DNA from: Maniola hyperantus
Taxonomy: Eukaryota > Arthropoda > Insecta > Lepidoptera > Nymphalidae
Length of the DNA stretch: 64,000 nucleotides
Direction of reading: 5' to 3'
NCBI RefSeq assembly: GCF_902806685.2
Contig: NC_048543.1
Location: 6,056,106-6,120,105, forward strand
In this document: positions 56,167 through 64,000 of the stretch, one piece after another
Numbering within the stretch: the first letter of the stretch is position 1
How the letters are laid out: every line of letters begins with the position of its first letter
The notes under the pieces: model-generated
Told to the model about the DNA's origin: nothing
Seen by the model: the letters and a program-made list of their open reading frames with translations, nothing else
Database searches by the model: none
Made by a program: the position numbers and the translations under genes

Positions 56167-59100
56167 CCTGTCCGTCCGTCTGTCTGTCAAGAAACCTACA
56201 GGGTACTTCCCGTTGACCTAGAATCATGAAATTTGGCAGGTAGGTAAATCTTATAGCTGACATTTGGGGAAAAAATCTGAAAACCGTGAATTAAGGGTTA
56301 GATCACACAAAAAAAATTAAATTGTGGTCATGAACTAATAATTAGTATTTTCAACTTTCGAAGTGAGTGACTATATCAAGTGCAATCATATGAAAAGTCT
56401 TCACCTGTACATTCTAAAACAGATTTCTATTTATTTTTATGCATCATAGTTTTTGAATTATCGTGCAAAATGTCGAAAAAAATACGACTGTAGTACGGAA
56501 CCCTCATTGCGCGAGCCTGACTCGCACTTGGCCGGTTTTTTTTAGTTTAATCGATAATTTAAAATGGTTATCAGTTATCACACATAAAGCTAACAAAGGA
56601 AAAGTGGTTTTTACGTATTTTGGAAGAACCTCTATTTAATAATTACTGAGAAATAATTTATTTTTGAGTAGATGATGCCCGCAACTTCGTCCGCGTGGAT
56701 TTAGGTTTTTAAAAATCCCGTGGGAACTCTTTGATTTTCCGGGATAAAAGTAGCCTTTGTCTTTCCTTCCCCGGGATGCAAGCTGTATCTGTACCGAATT
56801 TCATCAAAATCGGTTGAACAGATGGGCCGTGAAAGGCTAGCAGTCAGACAGACAGACACACTTTCGCATTTATAATAATAGTATGGATATAGACAAATAC
56901 CCAATGACTCCTTACCTTGGTCCGACTTGGGAAAACTTTACCGCACACAGGGCATATCATAGCTCCGTGCTTACACACATGCTTGTCGAGCACAGCCTGC
57001 GAGTCGTACACGTTGTGGCATCGCGGGCAATACACTCTGTCCGGATTGTGTCTCGCCTTTTTATGGAGCTACAAACAGAATAGAATACAATTATTTGCTG
57101 ATCAGATCAAAACAAATCAAATAATGCTTTATTCAAAATAGGTAGTAAATCACACTTTTTGATAGTCGGTTGTTGAATTTTTGTAAGAAGATATAGTGGT
57201 GATAAATTTTTCCGGGAACTAAAAACTAACGCTACGAGAGATCCAACTCATAATAAACACAATTAAACATTTTCAAAAAATGACGCATTAAAATCTAACA
57301 TACAGTACGCGGCAGAAAATAATGAACATCGACCTTTAGAAAGAGAAAGAGGTTTTGTAGAGCATCGTCACAGTCGTTGAGACCGACAAAACGTCACGTA
57401 GGTATGAGTGACAGAGACAACGCTCTACAAAGCCAAAATCTGATTCTAAAGGTACATTATTTTCAGCCGCGTACTGTAACAACAGTGTCTATAATGTGTC
57501 GTGTCAACGAAAAGACCCCGAACTCAACTAAATGTTGTGGATACACGTGACGTAGCCACGACGCTTTTATTCAGTTCAACATTCAACATAATAATATGTC
57601 GGCAGTGCGGTCTTTTAATTGTAAACAGTAGGGCGATTGTCTAAAACCTGCATCAATCATTATTACAATCTCAATTGTTCTGATTGGCTGAATTTGTGCG
57701 ATTCTTGTTGCAACAATGCATTGTGGCCAATAGTGAGCGAGCATTAACCAATCGGAGATGATTGTGATCGTGACATTGTAGCTGTCAAACAACCGCGGGA
57801 AGGCCACTGATTGCTCATTGAACATTACGTCATCGCCCCACCGTTGTTGTGAGACTAAAAAATCGAACGAATTGTGCGAAATAAAGGATTATTTGTCAGT
57901 CTCTTGCTAGAGGCGGTTCTCAGTAGACACGGGGTGTAATACTGTAGGTTTTAGAATTTTTGTTGTTACCTGTGTGGTTTCTGTTGTTTGAGGTTATAGT
58001 ACTAGGTTAGGTGTGCTAGGTTTGGCGGTCGATCTGGGAGTCGCTATAAGGGGTGATGTGGAGGCGACCTAGGTAGGGTTAGTTAGGGTTGTCTAGACTC
58101 ATTGGAGACGTTGGTGTCATGACTCATAATTAGTGAGAGTTGCTATAGTTATAGTTAAGGGTAGTTTGTGTAGTCTCTCGTAGTGCGAGAATATCGTTGG
58201 TGTGCCCACGAAGTCTCGGTTAATCTATAATGTTGTAATCCTGACTCATCCAGTTAATCTTAATCGTAATCATCATCATCTTATGAAGGCGGCGGCAGCT
58301 CTGCCTTCATATACATCACTAATTTTTGATGACCATAAAAAATCACAGTTCGAAGCTTTGGGGTCCGAAGGTGCTAGAATGGCGACCTCGCACCGGAAAG
58401 CGCAGCGTTGGAAGACCCCCCCACTAGGTGGCTGACATCAAACGGGTCGCAGGGAACCGCTGGATTCAGGCAGTGCAAGATAGTAGGTGTGTGGAAGTCC
58501 CTACAAGAGACCTACATAAGTCCAGCAGTGGACGTCTATCGGTTGATAATGATGATGATAAAAAAATTGCTTAGAATTTAAGTTATTCAAGTTGTTGTTC
58601 CAGAAGCAGAATATTTTGACACAAAATCGGTTTCCGACAAATGTAAATAGCTTTATATAAAAATGTTCTGCCACTGGAACATCAGATTTAAATCCGTGTC
58701 CAACAAACGACAAGTGGGAACGGAGGGTTAGTCTATAAAAGTTATATTAAGAAACCCTTCTTATTCTGAGAGGAGAGCCGCCTTCACTAATGAGCCTGGC
58801 GATAGGTTAAAATAATATCCAAATCTTACCCTTAAATTATTTTTACGTTTGAAAGTGGAATCACACAAATCGCAACTGAACGGTCTAGTATCCAAATGGC
58901 CCGTGAGGTGCGCCTTAAGGCAACTCTTGCTCAAAAATCTAAAACAAATAAGTACACTTTAATTAAAGACTAAATGCCAATAATATTAATACAATATGTG
59001 AAAAACCGGTCAAGTACGAGTCGTACTTACACACGTAGGTTTCAGTACCAACGTACAAGATTATGCGCTCTTTAATTATTTTAATTAACATGTCGGCCAT

Positions 59101-62100
59101 ATTCAAATTTTTATTATTTACTGCCATAGTGGTAATGGAAATACAAACTATGAAAATTTCAGAGCAGTGCGCACGGTGAAAAAATGCAAAATACGGTGTT
59201 TTGTGAACAAGGTTTGGTAGGATTCATCCTTAGGACCCAGAGAAACATTTAAGAAGTGGAGCCATCAAGAATTTTGATGCAAATATGTAAGCATAGAAAC
59301 CAATTAGGTTATGGGCAGGGGGCCTCAATGAAACTGCCGTATCCCTTCCAAGTTAGCCTGTTTCCACCTTAGACTGCATAATCATTGATTACTTACTAAA
59401 ATAAAGAATATTAGCTATGTCAATCATGACTAACATTCCCCTTTCCCCTGTAACTAAGTGTAAAGCTTGTGCTACAAGTGAGTACGACAATAATGCAATG
59501 GGTGGGGTTTGAACCGCCGACCTTTCGGATTTCAGTCCGCTCCTGTAACAGTTGAGTTATTGAGGATTCTATATTATTATTTCTTTTATATTATTACAAT
59601 TATAACTCACAATTTGTTGCAGTGGTCGCAGTAAAACTTCTTGTTCTTAATGTTGTGAAAGTCATAGAAGTGGGCGCGCAGTCTCCTCGGTGTCGCGAAA
59701 GCGCGGTCACATAGTCTGCATCTCAGCTTTTGCGTCTGAAGACAATAAAAACAATATTTAATGCCGGTTTTTTTATCACCGTTGCACTGCGTTTTTATAA
59801 GTGGGAGGGCTTGGATTGGGTTCCATTCCCGGTAAGGGGAATTTATAATTTCTAAGGCGCCATCTCCATGGACGAGGGAATCGCGGCGATAGTCTCGCCA
59901 TGTGACATAATTCGATAAAAACTCTATGGGCCAATTTCCAATAATCTCATCATTAAGGGCGATACTATCGCTGCGATTCTCTCGTCCGTGGATATGGCAC
60001 GTTAACTGTTCCTGGTTTAGTCAGACGTGCCCTGCTGGTAGAAAGTTTCAGCACAATGTCGCATATTAACCATCTGTCCTCACTAGTACAATGTACTAAA
60101 GTAGTACACAGTAGTATACCTCTTTTGAGTTTGTTGTGGGCTTCTTCTCAGACGGCGTGTTTGACACTCTCTTAAATTTAGTTGTGTTGTAAGTTTACGT
60201 AATTAATGATAAAATTAGTTACGTAAACTTAAAACAAACCAATACATCAATTATTATTATCTTACAAAAAGAGTGTACAGTGATAACTGATACTTATCCA
60301 TACTAATATTATAAACGCGGAAACGTGTGTCTTTCGCCTTTATAATATTATACTATACCAAATGTATTCGGTTTGTATTCGTGTAACAAAAATACGGATC
60401 ACCGTGTTCTTGCTTTCATAAAAACACGAATACGAACCAAATTATCGATCTATCTGTAATCTGTCGATAAATAAGTTACTAAGCAACGTAACTTGCCTAC
60501 AAAGACCCTAAATAAAATCATTGCTACTGATTGACAGATTACATATAGATTTACTAGCTCTAGAACCAACCCAGCTTCGCCTAAGTGCAATTTTTGAAAA
60601 CAGGGGTTGGAATTTCCAAAAATCCTGAAACACGTATATTTCTTCATTTTTGCCCCAAAACCCAAATACCGATTTTCATAGATAAAACTTGAAACATGAC
60701 TGACTTTCATACAAACTTTCATCTCCCATTTCACCCCCTTAGGGGTTGAGTTTTCAAAAGTCTGTTCTTAGGGGGTGCCAACACGTCATAAAAAAAACTT
60801 ACCGTGAAAATTCATGTTTCTAACCCCAGCGGTTTAGGCTGTGCGTTGATAGATCAGTCTGTCAGTTAGGACAAGTCTTTTATATATCCCATTTAACCCA
60901 GTTAGGGGTGGAATTTTGAAAAATCTTTTCTTAGGGATACCTATCTTTACAAAGAACACACCTTCAACATGTTTCTACGATCAGTGGTTTAGGTTATAAT
61001 TAATTTTGGCATGTCAGCAAAGGAAAAATGGATTGCACTTACTTCTCCTTCTGTATGATGATATTTTCTGAAATGATGTTCCATATAAATTGCAGTCATA
61101 AATTTCTGTGAGCACAAGTGACATGGAAGTTTATTTCCTGGCAAGTGTTTTATTCTGTGTGACATTAACTCTTGCCAGTCTACGCATTTTTCTTCACAAT
61201 TGTTACAGCTGTTGTTCTGCCTGTGTGTTGATAAATGTACATCCAGTTCGGCATTATCTTCGAATGATTTCGTGCATAAACCTGAAAATAATGTCACTTG
61301 CAAGCTGTCGCCCAAATCGCTGAAATCTATAGAGAGCACTTTGACTTTGCTCCGAGAAATACTGTGACAGCGTTACATCGCTGGCATAAATCTGTCTCGT
61401 TTTAACTGAAACTTAAGTCTAAGAAAAATCGAAGTATACAAGAGGTCAAGATGGCAATCAGGGAGGGAACGCCCCGCACACCCGCGCTAACATAATATAT
61501 ATAATAAACTGCCTCATTGGTCTAGTCTAGTATGTTTTACTATGACGAGGTCCTGGGTGCGATTCCCGGTTCGAATTAGAAATGAGGAGGCAAATCCGTT
61601 GCCTTGCGGTACGATAGTAGAAAGGTGAATGAGGAACCAGGTCAAAAAGTTCTTCAGAACACTCCGAAATATATCCTGTAAAATACCGATAGAAAGGCAA
61701 CTTTGCGCCGATGTTCCAAACTTTGAAGTGTAGTCGTAATTGGGTTTTACTGTCAAAAAAATTGTCAGCACTAGAAAGTCACGAAAGTTGGCGGTGTTTC
61801 ACCCCTGTGCGTCGGAGAGCTCATAAAGTCTCGGTCCTGGTCTGATCTCTCTCCGGTCGTGGCGGATTTCCATCCCACCGAGAGTATTATGTGTATGAGA
61901 GTAATGGAATAGAGAGTGCACCTACGTTATACAAATACAAAGAATGCAGGAACCTCGCACCTCGTCGCAAATAAAAAAAAGGAATTTATTTCAACAAAGC
62001 ATAAACATTTACCACATGGCAGACTTGTTTCTGAAGTCGTGTCATTACTTTTTCCTTTAGTTTTTACATTTTTGATGCCATTACCTTTAGATTTTGGTTC

Positions 62101-63887
62101 TGAAAGAAAAAAATACATTAAATTTTATTTAGGTACATGTATGTCTATCACATGCCTTTAATTTGAATAAGACAGAAATATTTACCAGTAGATTTTTCTT
62201 TTGGAATCTTTACACTTTTAGTGTTTTTGATGCCTTTGTTCACATCGTTTTTTTCTAAAAGAATTTGAATAAAATAAATTAGAAAACTAAACATTTGAAA
62301 AGCCTACCATTACCAAAACAAATTCTGTCTATGCCAAGTACTAGTCACCAAGGAAAGCTGCCTATTTGATTGAACATATAGACCTATAAATACTCGTTGA
62401 ACACAAATATTTACTAGTGGTTTAAAAGTGGTCCTATTGTTTTCACTGTGCTCATGATTAGAAATAGGAAAAAAATAGACCTCAATTTAGTTTATTTAAA
62501 AAAATTGTGTGTAACCAAACTAGCGTCATCATAACAAAATACAAAATATGAAACAAAATATGAAAAATAATTGATATTGTATTAATATTATTTCAATTTC
62601 ATTTTCCAACGTAAAATTCAACCAACATGAGGATTTTGGTTGGTTGACAGCCAACAGGATGTATAAATTATAAGGTATGATGATTCCTGGTAATACTAAT
62701 TGTATTAGATATCAGAAAAAGTTTTGTTAATAATCATAACTAATAAGGATAAAGAATTTGATTTACTTAATAAGAGTAAAATAGAAATGCTTTTAAAAAT
62801 TACCACTAAGTGCTTTCTTCTTTGCATATTTAGTTTTTCTTTTAGAGCTATTAATCTCTTTGCTTGTATTTTCTTCTGAAAATATTTAAAACAGACAATA
62901 AGTATTATATTTTATTTTATAAGGACATGCATTGATCACATGTAAATTGCATATTTTTAGGGTTCCATACCTCAAAAGGAATAAAGGAACCCTTATAGGA
63001 TCACTTCGTTATCTGTTGTGTCTGTCAATTTTTTTTTTTTTTTTATTATTCGGTTTTCAGTCCACTCCTATACCGGTTGAGCAATTGAGGCTATTAAACC
63101 TATAGGGTACTTCCCGTTGACTAAAATCATGAAGTTTGGGAGGTAGGTAGGTCTAATAGCACAAGCACAGGATTTAGCTGAAATTTTGAAAAACGTAAAT
63201 CTACGCGGACGAATTCGCGGGCATCATCTAGTCAAAAATTAGCTAGTATTATACAGTAGAAACTCGATTATCCGGCCCTCAGTTATACGGATTCGCGATT
63301 ATCCGGACTACCAACCGAAAATTGTTCGGCCAAGTGCTAGTCAGACTCGTGCACCGAGGGTTCCATACTCAGGTATTTTTTCCGACATTTTGTACAATAA
63401 ATCAAAAACTATTATGCATAAAAATAAATAAAAATCTGTTTTAGAATGTACAGGCAAAGCCCTTTCATATGATATCCCACTTGGTATAGTTATCTTACTT
63501 TGAAAATTGAAAATAATATTATAGTGAACTACATAATATGCACAAAACCCGATTGTCTTCATACATTCAATTATCCGGATTTTCGATTATCCGGATCCCT
63601 AACGACAACAATTAGTCCAGTTAATCGAGTTTCCACTGTATAAGGGTATACACTAAGTAAATGTTATGGTAATAAGAAGTCTTTCACTTGCCATCTTTGC
63701 CATCAGTCTTCAAAACCAACTCATAGGTCAAATTATCATCATTATATTGCAGTTGCATGTCACCGAAATAATCATCAGTGATATCATCTTCAAAAGAAAT
63801 TTTAGCTTCTTGATCATCAGTTTTGGGTTCTAGCTTCACTTCTTTTTCAGACCCGATAGTGTCATATGTATGTTCTTGTTTGATATT
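54002..63887 (-). CDS. ZAD-C2H2 zinc finger protein, copy B, 5' partial, frame broken at 3' end
   Basis: Head-to-tail duplicate of copy A. Ten exons match copy A exons 3-12 one to one: 63692-63887, 62804-62875, 62186-62254, 62013-62099, 61043-61281, 59611-59735, 58830-58938, 56916-57068, 54607-54755 and 54002-54177. Exons 1-2 (the ZAD) must lie past the right edge. Splice phases are kept, including the GC donor of intron 3 (GCAAGT), and exon 3 is shorter by one codon. Exon 11 is 149 nt instead of 196: two lost blocks (24 and 23 nt) shift the frame in finger 9, and translation would stop at 54171-54173 just inside exon 12. The product would keep fingers 1-8 and lose 9-11. Exons 8 and 9 differ strongly from copy A at recognition-helix residues. 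Either a shortened working gene or an early pseudogene. Confidence 0.87.
54259..54394 (-). repeat. Lep1-like Helitron, truncated counterpart in copy B
   Basis: Begins inside the element at TTTCCGGGATAAAATG and ends ATATTAGCATGGA. Confidence 0.6.
55018..56545. repeat. Cluster of GGTTCCGTAC-family repeats, copy B intron 10
   Basis: Several partial copies: 55018-55200 (+), 55232-55450 (-), 55553-55960 (-, with an ATTC microsatellite at about 55770-55795) and 56000-56545 (-, ending CACTTGGCCGGTTTTTTT). A GTCT/GTCC microsatellite is at 56139-56190. No gene is seen here. Confidence 0.6.
56668..56887 (-). repeat. Lep1-like Helitron copy, copy B intron 10
   Basis: AGATGATGCCCGCAACTTC to ATAATAATAGTATGGA, before T; ends about 28 bases from exon 56916-57068. 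Only its end survives in copy A. Confidence 0.65.
57301..57478. mobile_element. Same MITE at the orthologous site in copy B
   Basis: Same intron and same flanks (AAAATCTAACA) as 37332-37503, so the insertion predates the gene duplication. The right arm has decayed. Confidence 0.75.
57598..57840. repeat. Probable MITE, copy B only
   Basis: A stretch with GGGCGATTGTCTAAAACCTG, CCAATCGGAGATGATTG and weak inverted similarity between its halves, absent from copy A. Confidence 0.4.
58318..58572 (+). repeat. RTE-like LINE 3' fragment, copy B
   Basis: Counterpart of the 37668-37910 fragment in the same intron of the duplicated gene, with its own small indels. Confidence 0.6.
58990..59165 (+). repeat. 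CCGGTCAAGTACGAGTCG repeat variant, copy B
   Basis: Orthologous to 38861-39070. Confidence 0.6.
59485..59572 (-). repeat. tRNA-like SINE head, copy B
   Basis: Same intron position as 39440-39525 (GGCGGTTCAAACCCCACC on minus). Confidence 0.55.
59858..60002. mobile_element. Foldback MITE, copy B intron 7
   Basis: GGCGCCATCTCCATGGACGA with GGCGATAGTCTCGCC, mirrored by GGGCGATACTATCGC and CGTCCGTGGATATGGCACG. Confidence 0.65.
60360..60445. mobile_element. Short foldback MITE, copy B intron 7
   Basis: TTCGGTTTGTATTCGTGT and ACACGAATACGAACCAAA are inverted copies about 50 bases apart. Confidence 0.5.
61437..61495. repeat. GC-rich palindromic MITE, left part
   Basis: AGAGGTCAAGATGGCAATC and CCCCGCACACCCGCGC; truncated counterpart of 44191-44292 in copy B, so inserted before the gene duplication. 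Confidence 0.55.
61509..61575 (+). repeat. tRNA-derived SINE head, copy B
   Basis: TGCCTCATTGGTCTAGTC and GTCCTGGGTGCGATTCCCGG; orthologous to 45255-45335. Confidence 0.6.
62957..63170 (-). repeat. AGGGTTCC-family repeat, copy B
   Basis: TTTTAGGGTTCCATACCTC, interrupted by a T-run and a tRNA-like SINE piece (63045-63100) that copy A lacks. Confidence 0.6.
63254..63638. mobile_element. Pogo/Tigger-like MITE with TA target, interrupted
   Basis: Left end CAGTAGAAACTCGATTATCC and right end GTTAATCGAGTTTCCACTG are inverted repeats flanked by TA on both sides. Subterminal ATTATCCGGA repeats are typical. A GGCCAAGTGC-family repeat (about 63325-63523) is nested inside. Confidence 0.75.
63325..63523 (+). 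repeat. GGCCAAGTGCTAGTCAG repeat nested in a pogo-like element
   Basis: GGCCAAGTGCTAGTCAGAC through CATTTTGTACAATAAATC to the TTATCTTACTTTGAAA block. Confidence 0.65.
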
Positions 63888-64000
63888 CTATTAAAAAAGT
63901 TTTTGATTTAACACAACATCAATAAATTACAATGACTACTAAGTAATTTGACATAATATTTTTTACACCTTTAGTATATGTTACGTCACCATGATCCAAA

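Noticed and set aside
56139..56190. CRISPR-like short repeats
   Set aside because: It is a GTCT/GTCC microsatellite inside a dispersed repeat, in a eukaryotic genome.
58000..58110. TTAGG/TTAGGG-like motifs suggesting an interstitial telomere repeat
   Set aside because: The motifs are scattered and irregular; no tandem (TTAGG)n array.

Overview
The window looks like nuclear DNA of a moth or butterfly (Lepidoptera). It is AT-rich, its genes are split into many small exons with GT-AG introns, and introns and intergenic DNA are packed with repeat families I know from Lepidoptera: small Helitrons ending in CTAG, tRNA-derived SINEs with ATG/CAT-rich tails, truncated non-LTR retrotransposons and many foldback MITEs. 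Loss of the selenocysteine C-terminus from the EPT1 orthologue fits the known loss of selenoproteins in Lepidoptera. All splice sites were read by eye from reading-frame continuity and family similarity; no transcript was available.

Layout. (1) 1-6963, minus strand: eight exons of the lysine-ketoglutarate reductase half of mitochondrial AASS (LKR/SDH). The SDH half lies off the left edge and the start exon was not found. (2) 6964-12198: repeat-rich intergenic DNA with one unassigned exon-like reading frame at 8308-8451. (3) 12199-21934, plus strand: a complete nine-exon ethanolaminephosphotransferase (EPT1/SELENOI family, 385 aa). (4) 26736-30862, plus strand: a complete Ror-family receptor tyrosine kinase (Ig, Frizzled, kringle, TM, kinase; 984 aa) with a 2.3-kb first coding exon. 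(5) 35249-52250, minus strand: a complete 12-exon ZAD-C2H2 zinc finger gene (549 aa, 11 fingers), copy A. (6) 54002-63887 and onward, minus strand: a second head-to-tail copy (copy B) of the same gene. Its ten visible exons align one to one with copy A, but its exon 11 carries a net 47-nt loss that breaks the last fingers.

The genes have unrelated housekeeping or developmental roles (lysine catabolism, phosphatidylethanolamine synthesis, Wnt-type signalling, putative DNA binding) and do not form a pathway. The most interesting part is the zinc-finger duplication. Exons 8 and 9, which encode fingers 4 to 6, differ by about 10% and 16% between copies, mostly by amino-acid replacements in the DNA-contacting helices, while a stretch of the intron between them differs by only about 4% and exon 12 by 0.6%. 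Two Helitron insertions in copy A have clean empty sites in copy B, which shows the element ends and the A^T target directly.
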